Assembly: GCA_013397115.1 (NCBI GenBank)
Contig: VWZW01004024.1
Span: forward strand, 310,504 to 374,503
Source: Edolisoma coerulescens
Taxonomy: Eukaryota; Chordata; Aves; Passeriformes; Campephagidae
Direction of reading: 5' to 3'
Length of the DNA: 64,000 nt
Positions 39,701 through 47,900 of this stretch are shown here, piece after piece (positions within the stretch are counted from its first letter, which is position 1; each line of letters starts with the position of its first letter). Both the position numbers and the translations under genes were made by a program. Under the pieces are notes generated by a model that did not search any database, was not told the DNA's origin, and saw nothing but the letters and a program-made list of their open reading frames with translations.

Positions 39701-41940
39701 CCATCATCCTTTCATTCTACTTTCTTTAGCTGGGAAATTTATATCATACAAGGTATATAGCAGTGCATCAACATTGCCACCACTTCTGTCTTGGTTACAG
39801 CACATATCGGAGGAGCATGAAACAATAGCGTAGAGTCTAAGATAAAAAAAATTTGGAAGTCTGTAGAATTTATGGCATTCTAGCCAAAAAAACTGAGGTG
39901 CAAGTATTAAGAACCATTAGGAAAATAAAGCAGAGATTTAAACAAACGTATACAAACCAAGAATTTTTGCGTTTTCTCTGCTATACATCAGCAGTATCAC
40001 AACTAAGTAGATTTTTGCATACTCTCACAAACTTGCAAGCTATTATCTAATTCTCCTGCTGTGCTCCTTGGGGTTTCAAGAGAATTTTTGTGTACCCAGA
40101 GTTTCAAGAGAATTTTATTTAAGGTGTTGACACTGATCTTACAAAAACATGCTGTAGTATTTCCTTTCAGCAGACATCAAAACTTACATGTCCAAGGAAA
40201 TACTCTTCCCCTCACATACGGAATTTGTAAGCAGACCATTTTCAACTTGAATGTGAGGGGGTTTTTTTTGTGCAAGGTTTTTTTTTTAACTATCCCTCTA
40301 CTAGCACGATTCTTTCTCACAAAAATTACTAGTAGTGCTATTTCCTCTCTGGTAGCTACCCCAAGGACGGCCCAGCATAGCCAATTTCTTCCCAGGCCCT
40401 GCCAACCCCTAGTGTGGGCAAACCTGAGAGAAACGGCACAGCAAATCAAGCCAGAGCTCGGTGGTCACTTACTTCTCTTCTTCGTGCTGTTCTTGTTTTG
40501 AAGCCCATCCTGTGCCGTCTTTAGGCACAATGTTCACGTTGGGGTCGTTGCCTTTGTTCTCTGCTTTAAGGCTGGGCAGATTAGCTGGAGGAGGCATCCT
40601 CCTGGAAATAGCAACTTTTCCAAGACTCTGCAATCCATGGCGTGCGGCAACTGCGTGCCAGAACGGAAAGTGCAAGTTTACAACACTGTTTAGCAGACAG
40701 TGTTTAGGCAGAGCTACATAAAAACGTTTTTTAAGACAGTCAGAAAAATTTAAGAGTGTAATAATTACAATTTTAAAATGCTTCAGAATTTAATTTTTGA
40801 AAAAGGGAATTGGAAACACTTGGTTTGGGAAAACCTGAGTACTTTTTGAACGATGAGTCATTATGGTTAGCCTATTCCAGAGATTAAAAAGGATATATGG
40901 CCCTACCTTTATACATAACATTCAGTGACAGAAAGCCAAAGAAGCCATTTAAAATGTGATATTATTGTCTTAATACCCTCCAAGATTTTGTCAAGCATTA
41001 TTCTCTTGCTCTTTTGTGAGCTTTTTACATTGATGAGTCCAGGAATACCCCTATGGGTCCAGCCCATTTCTTTTTTGCTGCAAACTTCGGCTGGCAGATG
41101 CTGCCCTCGCAAAAACACTCCTACAAATTGTATTTAATCCAGACCACAAGTACAAAGCTAATGCACCCCACAAGACATTCAACCTACCAAGTAACCAACT
41201 CGGGGAACAAGTATGAGCTACTGCCCTGGGTAAGCTGTATCATAAGAAACAGATCAGTTTCAGCCTTTAAAAAATAATATTGTGGCAAACTTTAACAAGC
41301 TCAGGCACACTTTTTCTCTTTAACACACAATTTAGGCAACTATGTCAAGTCAAGTTCAAAACCTTCAGAACATCATTCCCCCCTGGTTCTCTATTCAATG
41401 ACTCATGAAAAAGCAGGCCAACAGTCACCTTATTTGAGATATCAGTGTAATTTTTATCCAGTGTTTGTCCAAAAATCAAAGCCCCTGAGCTGGAAGTGAG
41501 CATTGCCTTCTCCTTAATCAAACACTTCCAGTATGGCAAATGTTAATGCAGTAAAATGAACAGCTGGGGAATGGCATGTCTTTATTTACCCACATTCTAC
41601 TTCCTACTAGACTGCAAACACTGTCTCTCTGAACTGATACTCTTGTTTACAGCTAACTAGAAACTATAATGAATGCTCCCTTCCACAATCCTTCCACTTC
41701 ACTGCTGTACCAAGCAGTTACAAAAAACCATGCTGTGGTTAAGTGCTCATATACTCTGCACTCCTAATTAGCACTGCAGGAATGATGAAACTGAAAGAAT
41801 GCAACTCTGAAGAGAGCTTACTCACCTGTGGTTTTCTGAGTTTCCAGTGACTTTCCCTTGTAAGTATTAAACAGACTGAGTGTTGCATACTTCGTTTTTC
41901 CATCCTTTGCTTTTGTACTCTGGCCTGACTTTTCCGACAT
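564..41940 (-). CDS. PRRC2C: PRRC2C coding region, 28 exons, 3' end outside the window
   Basis: This is the coding span of proline-rich coiled-coil 2C, a very large, mostly disordered cytoplasmic RNA-binding protein. The family is linked to stress granules and to translation initiation on mRNAs with upstream ORFs. The exons join in phase from ATG 41940 to 564 and give about 2296 residues. The N-terminus MSEKSGQSTKAKDGK and motifs such as RHGLQSLGKV, SELKELDKFDNLDAEADEG, QDKPPRFRRLKERE and NEEWETASESSDF are diagnostic of PRRC2 proteins, and the overall match is to PRRC2C rather than PRRC2A or PRRC2B. The order is: BAT2 N-terminal region (residues 1 to about 190), acidic stretch, Arg/Lys-Glu repeat (about 504-604), a large exon with RG motifs (about 831-1602), Gln/Ala tract, then a Ser/Thr/Gln/Pro-rich C-terminal half. 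It ends mid-gene at 564 after ...SLQPY; human PRRC2C continues for roughly 400 more residues. One N at 22513 leaves one residue undefined. No frameshift or internal stop was seen. Confidence 0.97.
1202..1314 (-). CDS. PRRC2C: PRRC2C coding exon 27
   Basis: 113 nt encoding IPAFYMDTSHLFNTQHARL and APPSLAQQQGFQPGLSQ, matching mammalian PRRC2C almost residue for residue. The acceptor is GCTACAG and the donor is CAG/GTATTT. Confidence 0.97.
2004..2207 (-). CDS. PRRC2C: PRRC2C coding exon 26
   Basis: 204 nt, frame-neutral (phase 1/1). It encodes GTYTTSSLSTKTAST, SDPPNICKVKPQQLQTSS, SQLSCMPSLIAQQQQSP and QVYVSQSAA, nearly identical to mammalian PRRC2C. The acceptor is CTCCTAG and the donor is GCAG/GTAATG. 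Confidence 0.97.
3053..3260 (-). CDS. PRRC2C: PRRC2C coding exon 25
   Basis: 208 nt encoding MESARKAWENSPNMGEKSSP, a Ser run, and FSSASMPPIPVASVTPTT. It corresponds to the ESARKAWENSP block of mammalian PRRC2C. The acceptor is TTAAATAG and the donor is TCAG/GTACCA. Confidence 0.96.
3337..3477 (-). other. Unexplained 46-codon open frame with retained CpGs in PRRC2C intron
   Basis: A complete frame, ATG 3477 to TAA 3337, lies 77 bp upstream of coding exon 25 in the same strand. It would encode MMNCARVQLEQMTSSNFRL..., rich in Arg/Gln/Lys and ending MKPELPFD. It carries several CpGs, unusual for the AT-rich intron. I do not recognise it, the frame does not join PRRC2C in phase, and a chance frame of this length is common. 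Its nature is unknown. Confidence 0.25.
7279..7380 (-). CDS. PRRC2C: PRRC2C coding exon 24
   Basis: 102 nt, phase 0/0, encoding VPLPHTLPLPRR and ETLQQSSSLTPVSPATVDLT. The acceptor is CCTTTCAG and the donor is AAG/GTATGT. Confidence 0.91.
9094..9183 (-). CDS. PRRC2C: PRRC2C coding exon 23
   Basis: 90 nt, phase 0/0, encoding VTDYTTPSSHPNTVATSS and TKMEETLVTN. The acceptor is TCTTCACAG and the donor is GAAC/GTAAGT. It lies alone between introns of 5.1 and 1.7 kb. Confidence 0.9.
14263..14514 (-). CDS. PRRC2C: PRRC2C coding exon 22
   Basis: 252 nt, phase 0/0. It encodes LPDLSPVENKEYKPGP, IGKERSLKNRKVKDAQ and a Ser/Thr-rich tail up to FGTNTK. The acceptor chosen is CTTAG before LPDL; a second AG lies 8 nt downstream but breaks the frame. 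The donor is AAG/GTAAGA. Confidence 0.95.
17044..17232 (-). CDS. PRRC2C: PRRC2C coding exon 21
   Basis: 189 nt, phase 0/0. It encodes GVDLGIETIQFGAPASSGS, an acidic/polar middle, and PRAGPIKAQK. The acceptor is TTAACTAG and the donor is AAG/GTAAAA. Confidence 0.95.
18165..18250 (-). CDS. PRRC2C: PRRC2C coding exon 20
   Basis: 86 nt encoding GPISPPQPPSVSAWNKPLT then SFGSATSPE. The acceptor is TTGTCAG and the donor is GAG/GTAAGA. Confidence 0.94.
18698..19034 (-). CDS. PRRC2C: PRRC2C coding exon 19 with Gln/Ala tract
   Basis: 337 nt. It encodes VWTKKG, LPPRFAKKQQQQ, then an Ala run and AQAQAQ repeats and a Pro/Gln/Ala-rich region, ending in DYSVSGKVLQNTQ and LGAELWDSKVPP. The acceptor is CTACAG and the donor is AAAT/GTAAGT. 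The CAG/GCA repeats explain the long frames on the opposite strand. Confidence 0.96.
19501..19655 (-). CDS. PRRC2C: PRRC2C coding exon 18
   Basis: 155 nt encoding VVIIDDHPEVTVVEDSQSN and NDDGFTEVVSKKQQKR followed by a charged helix (LQDEERRKKEEQ). FTEVVSKKQ is a highly conserved PRRC2 block. The acceptor is TCCTATAG and the donor is GCAG/GTACAA. Confidence 0.97.
20250..20458 (-). CDS. PRRC2C: PRRC2C coding exon 17
   Basis: 209 nt encoding a Lys-rich polar segment (GKKREEPKAGPKKPKEK) ending in DALSQFDLNNYA, a short conserved motif. The acceptor is TAACATAG and the donor is GCAA/GTATGT. Confidence 0.95.
21092..23407 (-). CDS. PRRC2C: PRRC2C large central exon (coding exon 16)
   Basis: 2316 nt, the largest exon, encoding residues about 831-1602. 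Motifs in order are: a Ser/Thr-rich opening, TRWGPRPGYG and GPIKKPVLRD, a Pro/Ala/Gln low-complexity run (one undefined residue from the N at 22513), YRGRGRGEYYSRGRSYRGS (RG-rich, probable RNA contact), PKRRRQHGSETDSDSE, RRGRGG, QDKPPRFRRLKERE, PDLSNQNSSDQ, NEEWETASESSDF and KRSFSSQRPGIDRQNRR. These match PRRC2 proteins along the whole length. The acceptor is TGCTTAG and the donor is AGAGG/GTGAGT. The exon is a multiple of three (phase 2 at both ends), so even its loss would keep the frame. Confidence 0.98.
24082..24295 (-). CDS. PRRC2C: PRRC2C coding exon 15
   Basis: 214 nt encoding PPKPLMRREQLEGS, SFEHMARSAREH and SEPRMMWGSDPYP, with a Ser-rich tail ending in PPKVLEEPDDLR. The acceptor is CTGCCACAG and the donor is TGAG/GTAAGC. 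Confidence 0.95.
25344..25587 (-). CDS. PRRC2C: PRRC2C coding exon 14
   Basis: 244 nt. It opens with a Gln/Trp-rich stretch (EQMKQQQWQQQQG), then a Pro-rich part, then MGFDPRWLMMQSYMDPR and MMSGRP, the FDPRW/DPR motif of the family. The acceptor reads CAGGAG (a NAGNAG-like pair) and the donor is CCAG/GTAAAC. Confidence 0.96.
26189..26358 (-). CDS. PRRC2C: PRRC2C coding exon 13
   Basis: 170 nt encoding an acidic/polar segment and then YSKQFQKSLPPRFQRQQ. The KSLPPRFQRQQ motif is shared by PRRC2A and PRRC2C. The acceptor is TTTTTTCAG and the donor is CAG/GTAATG. Confidence 0.97.
27169..27784 (-). CDS. PRRC2C: PRRC2C coding exon 12 with Arg/Lys-Glu repeat
   Basis: 616 nt. The start encodes the conserved DEDEIWKQRRRQQSEIS, followed by a coiled-coil-like VERARKRREEEERR...KLKRLNEKFG block. 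From about residue 504 to 604 (genomic 27221-27523) it becomes a nearly pure RE/KE repeat, which may form a long charged single helix. The DNA is a purine tract on the coding strand, so spurious long frames appear in every reading frame on both strands. The acceptor is CTTGCAG and the donor is AAAG/GTATGC. Confidence 0.96.
28518..28592 (-). CDS. PRRC2C: PRRC2C coding exon 11
   Basis: 75 nt, frame-neutral (phase 0/0). It encodes DRGPPQPSIHERG and GPALPPKSILPL. The acceptor is ATCCAACAG and the donor is CTG/GTAAGA. Skipping it would remove 25 residues without a frameshift. Confidence 0.92.
29565..29706 (-). CDS. PRRC2C: PRRC2C coding exon 10
   Basis: 142 nt encoding a low-complexity polar segment (SKDSQSPDGQKETEEQ, then STAAAKGSYSKSSQLDQ). 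The donor is CAG/GTTTGT, weaker than any other PRRC2C donor in the window, while the acceptor GCACATAG is ordinary. The phases fit both neighbours. Confidence 0.92.
29970..30057 (-). CDS. PRRC2C: PRRC2C coding exon 9
   Basis: 88 nt encoding VDYTEQLNFSDDDEQGS followed by a Lys/Glu segment. The acidic SDDDE core is a family hallmark. The acceptor is GCATCAG and the donor is GTGG/GTGAGT. Confidence 0.96.
30139..30272 (-). CDS. PRRC2C: PRRC2C coding exon 8
   Basis: 134 nt encoding RGPRGRGPPSW, ERPSILSA and SELKELDKFDNLDAEADEG, one of the most conserved blocks of the family. The acceptor is TTTTTTAG and the donor is GCAG/GTAAGA. Confidence 0.97.
30886..30965 (-). CDS. PRRC2C: PRRC2C coding exon 7
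   Basis: 80 nt encoding MFNQYPRMAYPPSMQGP and TRFPNSEPS, equivalent to the QQYPRMTYPP...RFPPS region of mammalian PRRC2 proteins. The acceptor is CTTTTTAG and the donor is GCAG/GTAAGA. Confidence 0.96.
31335..31513 (-). CDS. PRRC2C: PRRC2C coding exon 6
   Basis: 179 nt. It encodes a charged linker (DQDTKALGQEDGS...), then LPQVPQPKLNGQQQ and QYRAMMPPY, matching the end of the conserved N-terminal third. The acceptor is TCCAACAG and the donor is CCTTAT/GTGAGTG. Confidence 0.95.
33172..33189 (-). CDS. PRRC2C: PRRC2C 18-nt microexon (coding exon 5)
   Basis: Eighteen nucleotides lie between a TTCCAG acceptor and a GTAAGA donor, encoding TADVKA plus one base. Phase 1 at both ends means inclusion or skipping keeps the frame, so exon usage cannot be proved from phase alone. 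The strong splice signals and the location between well-supported exons argue that it is real and may be alternatively spliced. Confidence 0.75.
33474..33605 (-). CDS. PRRC2C: PRRC2C coding exon 4
   Basis: 132 nt, frame-neutral (phase 1 at both ends). It carries YFQQEFPSLPAAGDQ, the family's FQQEFPSL motif, then a charged linker and PNLRPQ. The donor is CAAA/GTAAGT and the acceptor is TGTGTAG. Confidence 0.95.
36671..36777 (-). CDS. PRRC2C: PRRC2C coding exon 3
   Basis: 107 nt. It encodes a Pro/Ala-rich stretch (QTQPKPAVPAPPEAAP) followed by KSWANTKPGGQ, which matches the KSWA..K.GGQ motif of PRRC2 proteins. The acceptor is AATTCCAG and the donor is ACG/GTGAGT. Confidence 0.95.
39637..39702 (+). 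mobile_element. CR1-type LINE 3' terminal fragment
   Basis: About 66 bp read GGCCACGAGTCGGCCCATCA, then ATCCTGATGGGTCTCTTCCA, then ATTCTATGATTC, the typical 3' end of avian/reptilian CR1 retrotransposons (GATGATCCT...GGGTC.CTTCCAA...ATTCTATGATTC). Only the tail is present, as is usual for 5'-truncated CR1 copies. It lies in PRRC2C intron 3 (between coding exons 2 and 3), opposite to the gene. Confidence 0.8.
40473..40650 (-). CDS. PRRC2C: PRRC2C coding exon 2
   Basis: 178 nt, residues about 39-98. It contains RHGLQSLGKV, SRRMPPPANLPSLKAEN and VPKDGTGWASKQEQHEEE, the best conserved part of the BAT2 N-terminal domain. The acceptor is GCACGCAG/TTGCC and the donor is AGAA/GTAAGTG. The phases join exons 1 and 3 cleanly. 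Confidence 0.97.
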
Positions 41941-41993
41941 TTCGCTGGAAACTCATCGAGTCCGGTACCTCCTGTTCACTCCTCAAAATCTGC
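41826..41993 (-). CDS. PRRC2C: PRRC2C coding exon 1 (start codon exon)
   Basis: The start codon is at 41940-41938, with G at -3 (fair Kozak context). Positions 41941-41993 are 5' UTR. The acceptor is ...TTTACAG before 41993 and the donor is ACAG/GTGAGT at 41825. It encodes MSEKSGQSTKAKDGK and then YATLSLFNTYKGKS, the conserved start of the BAT2 N-terminal region (residues 1-38). The splice acceptor upstream of the ATG shows that a non-coding first exon exists further right. The exon ends with one nucleotide of a split codon. Confidence 0.96.
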
Positions 41994-44900
41994 CTGTAAA
42001 GAAAAACAATAGAAAAGTAAAACAATTTGAATATGAGCCAAGACTTAAGTCAGAGTTCACAGGGCAGAAGTGGACAGCATATTAAACACCATTAGCACTG
42101 TTTCATTTAAGCATACTGCAGGATGCCAAGGAATGCATTGACTTCAGAAATCTTATCCTTACACAACACCAGGAATTTTGAAGTATTTCTATCTCTTCAA
42201 TTTGAATGTCACAAAATCAGGAGGGTCAGCATTTAATTAACATCAAACACTGTTAAAGTGGTAAATACCATCCATGATTTCACTAGAAAATGAATAATAA
42301 AAACCCAATCCCAAACCCCACAAACACACAGAATTTCCACCAGCAGCTCTTTCCCCACGGGGGCAGCTCAATGACTTCACCCACTCCCGAAGCCAAGTAC
42401 TGAGACACAATTAACAGTTACTGCAGTACAGTATTTCTGGAATTTCCTTTTTTTCCCCCCTCAATTAAAATCATCATGAACACAGCAGCCAGAGAAACTA
42501 AACACACAGAGTAAGAATTTTTTGTTTGTCAAAACCAGAACACAGTATGCTCAGACAGGGAGAGTGAGAATTCCTTAAACCAAGAGTTACACTATTCTTC
42601 CTGCAGCAGTAAATTACAGGGCTGTTGGAGCAGGTCATCTCTCTCCTCCCTCCTTCCCCCAGAATAACAGGCCTTGAGAAAAAGAACCCAGTAATTAACA
42701 GTGATACTTCGCTAGAAGTTCTTGGAAGGAACTTGCAGCACTGCTGCTCATCACCAGGCAGGAACACAAGTGAGCATTCACTCAAACAGAACATTATTCT
42801 ACAGTTGATTTATCTTAACAGTCAAAAATCCTGATACCCTCTTTACAACAACAAGTTTTTATATACTTCCATTTGAATTCCAGAATAGTTATATATGCTC
42901 AAAACTTGTGTTTCATTCTAAAAGCAGGCAGCAAGAATCAAGACAGCCTGCTCAAACCCTTCAGTGATCAAACTCCCATGTCAAACTCAGAGCTGCAGAT
43001 CTTCAAAGGGAACTTGATTCACATGAGAGGTGCTCATGGATTAAGAAGAGTCTGCAAGGACAAGCAGACTAAAGAACAAAGCACTTACTTAGTCATGACA
43101 GACATTAAGCAACGTCAAAAGACAGTGGAAATTTCATTTATATAGGTATGATAACGTTCCCATCCTCCTCTGCCTTCTACCTCAATTTACAAGCCATGAT
43201 TGAAAAGAAATTAAGATGGCAAATAACCTTGGGATGGTTCAGCTTCAGCATAACATGGGCCAGAAGCTATTCTATTACAATCCATGCAGACTGCTGCAAA
43301 GGGGCCAACATAGCTAAGAAATACATTCTCCCCTCACAAAAAGACAGCAACTCCCAGATTCTTCTTCCAGATTAGTCAGCATTTGGCTATTTCAACAGCA
43401 AGTGTTACACCAAGAGTTACTCTTCGTGTCATCCATGACCCAGACTCCAGACACAGACATGGCTGTTAGGCCATCCCTCATCTATCCAAAAAAACTACAC
43501 GGAGGCTGCAAGGTCTCACTGGGAGCCAAAGCTCACTACTCAAATATCTTTACAGGAAAAAACCCACCCAGTCTGATACACGAATTTAGGCAAGCTTATC
43601 TTTGGAGTTATCAGCTGAGCAGATTTCAAACAACCATTCGCTCTCCAGGGTGCCCCAATACTTATTTGCAATTCAACATGTCAAGCTTTGCCCATCAGTA
43701 TTATTCATGGCCAGATTACTGCTTTCAGCCTGTCTGGAGACCTGAATCCAGGCAGACTCGTTTATCAAGCTGAGTCTGGGTCAGACATGAGGCTCTGCAT
43801 TAGCCTTTTCTTCTATAAGGAGACTTAGTTTACCATAAGGCGTTCAGTAAAATGTCTGTGAAAGAACCTGGCAGATTCTATCCCTTCGACTCTTCTGTTA
43901 CTCTCTGCTCCCACCCTCGTATTTATGATAAAGAGTCCACTGCAATCATCCTGGAGCGTCAGAGAAGGTACTGGGCAGATAACTGCCAGCAGCACAGGGT
44001 GGCAAACCAGCTTTCAGGTGAGTATATAACTGTACCAAGTCATACACTATAATCATTATGCTCACGCGTTCTTTCAAGTGCAAACAACTCTGTACAGAGT
44101 TTTAATTTTCAGCCCAAGGCTCATCCCAGCCAAGGAGTTTGTAAACAAGAAGTAGCTTCACAATGGTGAACAGTCTAGAAGCTGGCAAACAAAACAAACA
44201 AATAAAAAAAAGACAACTTGGGTCATTTTTTACCCCCAAAATTCTCAACAGCAGCAAAGCCCTAACAGATGCAGTCAGAGCAGAAAGCAGTTTGAGGTGG
44301 TTTAAGATAATCTTTTGTCATATTTTCCAAAGCCTGCACCTCTGATAGAGATGAAACACGGAAAATCTTAATCATAACACTCTTCTTTACAGAGTAAGAC
44401 AGACTTCATACTTGGGCAGACCTTAACTGTAATAACTGCTCTTTCTAGAACGTTTGACAGCTTCAAGAACAGAAGACAGTGAACACGTTCCCCGAAAATA
44501 CCTTTTTATGTTAAATTTACAAAACTTAGTCTGCTCATTACAACTGAGCTCTATGCCTTTTATACTATTAAAATTCATAGTTTGACAAGTTTTTCCAAAC
44601 TTAAAGTACACAGAAAAATAAATAAGAGTATTTTACAATGATTAAAATTGCATGTTCCTCAGTAATCTGATTTGCAGAAAATAAATCATTTCTATTAGGC
44701 AGGTCAATAAATTCAATAATATAATATATATATGTATTTAACTACATTTAGACCTGATACTGGTTGCCAAAGAAGATATTCTTGCAAAATTAAGACTTCA
44801 GACCAGGTACTCAAGCCAGGGATGACAAATCCTCCCTATGAGGAGAAGAGCCCATGTGGCCTTCTACAAACATACCTGCCAAGTCACACATTAAACAAGC

Positions 44901-47900
44901 ACTCAGTGCCATCTAACAACAGACATGAAGAGACAGTTGCATGATTTTGAGCCATGTACAACTATCCAGATCCTAGATCTCTGCCTTTTCATCCAAACTT
45001 TAGTTGTATATGCTACATTTCTACACCTGAGCACTGGAATCACTCCCTCAGTAGAACCACCTAAGAGGTGTTTCAACATAGGACACACTTAACTTGTGCA
45101 TACAATACACTGGCAAGTACTTTCCTCCCCAGGTGATTCCCAATTTGCCCAACATTTACATGTTTTGTTATTATTAGTCAAATTCTTAGAAGTGCAGTGC
45201 TGCTGTGCACTACGTTTAGGCTCTGTGCTGTAACATAAGGCAGCTGTATGCACCTCTGAAAACACACAAAAGATGTCAGAAGCACCTACCCAAGCTAAGC
45301 AAGCACTGTGACAGCCAACAGAAGGACAGGGAACAGTACAAGCCATAACGGCACTTGGCAGGGTTCACTGCACTATTAAGAAATTTAAGCAAGTCAGCTG
45401 TTCATTTCGAATGATTACAGTTACTATTATGCCCAATTACAGAAAGCACAATGCTCCCAAAATTCTGGAGCAAACATTTACCTTTTAGCTGCTCTGCAAT
45501 GTTATCAAATAAGTTAACTGACCTTCACCATGGCCTTAAGATTTTAGGGCTAAAATTATTACTGTAATTTCTGTACCAGACTATTTTTTCAGACTCCAAC
45601 TGGTTGACTTATTTAGACTGTGCAAGGAACTCAGAAGCTTGTGTACAGAAAACAGCACACAAAGTAGCTGCCACAAATCCCAGATATCCTGGTCTCCCTT
45701 AAGGAACATTTACTTGTACCCTCTTAGACATTTAGAGCTGGTACAAGAACAAACAATGCAGTATATTCCAGACTGCAAAAACATGTTTTTTAAGTAACAG
45801 TAAAACCCCCAGCAAACAAAACCTCCACACATATCAAACAGGCCTTTTCCACTAAGTTCCTAGCTCTCCTGATCATTTCAGAACTCATCTAAATGACTTG
45901 CTCAGAATTTAACGATACAATTTATTATGTCTCTAAACTTTGCATAGTGTTCCATTAGGGGCAACTGCAGACTCGAAAAGGTGTCACCTCTGCTTCAGAA
46001 AAAAGTTTTACATGATTAAACAAGGTAAAAATATTACATGCTTTGAGGTCACTTTTGAGGACTGAATGGTAAGAAGTATAAAACATTTAACAACTTAACT
46101 CAGAAATGTCTGACCAGATGACAAACTCTCTCGATCCGTATTTTACACACTGCATTTTTATACCCCTACCTAGACAAAAAAAGTCTGAATTTTTTTACAC
46201 AAGTGTAACCTGTCAAGAGACTTCAGCAGTGTTACAGTTAGCTTTAGTACAGTCCTTTCATCTTAACCCCCCACCCCTATTTAGCCTACAAGCACACAAT
46301 CAGAACAGGTAACCTGTACAGGAGTTCCCCAGGGTTTTGAAGTCTTAAAACATTAAGCAAATACTGGAATAATTCTCACAATTCCTATTCAACGCAGCAA
46401 GGATATCTAGTCCCTGTCACCTCTACCCAAGGGCTGTATTTTGGCCAAATTTGGAGAAAGATGAACTGGAATGACTTAAGGCAAAGAGCACCACTTAAGA
46501 CTCAAACCAGCTGAAGATTTCCTAGAACCTTGAACTCTCAGTGCCTTAAATGCCCATCTGTGAAGTGGGAAACATCACAAAAAATACTACATGCAAGGTT
46601 ATTCATAACTGGGACACATTAGCACCTCTCTCAAACAGAAACCAATCCAGAAAGAATTTTCGTACACTATTTTAAGCACACCGAAAGCGGTTAAAGGGCA
46701 AAAACCATCATATACAAATCTGTTATTTGTATCCAGCCATAACTTCACTTTTCTAAGAATGGCTTTGTTTCTGGGACACTGAACAATGTGGTTCTGGCAA
46801 ATCCTGGAACCAAATACAACTACAAAACCCCCCCCCCAAAACAAAAGAAGCCCCCCCCCAAACAAACAAACACAAAACCAAAAAAACAACCACATTATTT
46901 TTTACCACATATTCAATTGGTTTTGGAGGCAGATGCTCCCAAATCGGTGTTAATAATTTCAAAAAAATTTCACTGCATGCAAAAATGTGGCATAAAATAT
47001 TTCAGACAGAAAGATTTAATTTCAACTGTAAGTCTGGCATATTTAGATTATAGAAACGAAGAAGTTGCCCGCTACTGAAAAACCTAAGCATTATCTCCAG
47101 CTAGACACTAATTTTTGAAAAACAACTGTGTGATCTTCAGAAAAGATCACAGTTTAAATCAGTTACAGAAATATAATGCCAATTTGAAACAAAGAAACAG
47201 AGGATACTGTAATCAAAGTACTTGGAACCCAAGAAAGCCTTCTTCATGCTTTTTGTAACCCACTATCAAGGAACCCTACTGACACTCCAAAATACTCTAC
47301 AATTACTGAATATATGGGTTTTGGATGTGTTTTTGTACAGAGAAGGCTGCACACAAATAAAAAATGGAATTACAATTAAACGTACTGACTTCACTTCTCT
47401 GACATGGATATTTATAGACAATACACATCAACAACCTTTTATTGATGACCTTATACTCTCAACTTCGTAGTGCCCAAAGTATCACTCTGGGACCAACATT
47501 TTCAGCCAAATTTTTATTTACAAAAACATAACAGCAATACAAATAAAGAGAAGTTCTGGCCATTTATCCCACTATTAAGAATTGTTGAAAATTTCAGCAC
47601 TAGTCAGCTTAATATGACAAGAAAACAAGTTTGGAGAACCTCCAGTAACACTTGGGTGGCAAAGAAGTCTGTCAAATCTAAGTATCTAATAAAGCCTCTT
47701 GAGTCAGGATTTTCCTGCCCTCCAAGAGCCACTTGTAGCAAGGTTCACTATCAAGCAGACTCCTGCTAGGCAGGCCGGAAATTGCAGGAAAATTTTGGGG
47801 ACTTCAAGCTTGTTTTTCATGCACCTCTGTCACTGCTCTTCAAATCTTTTAAAGAGCTGAGCGTAGATCTCACTACAATTCATTCTTGAACAAGATCTAC

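Larger units (their letters stand above)
36778..41825 (-). other. PRRC2C: PRRC2C introns between coding exons 1 and 3
   Basis: An intron of 3.7 kb (36778-40472) contains the CR1 tail at 39637-39702. The second, 1.2 kb (40651-41825), shows nothing notable. Confidence 0.75.

Noticed and set aside
40061..40501. Plus-strand 146-codon frame
   Set aside because: It is intronic and runs into the antisense of PRRC2C coding exon 2; composition is low-complexity.
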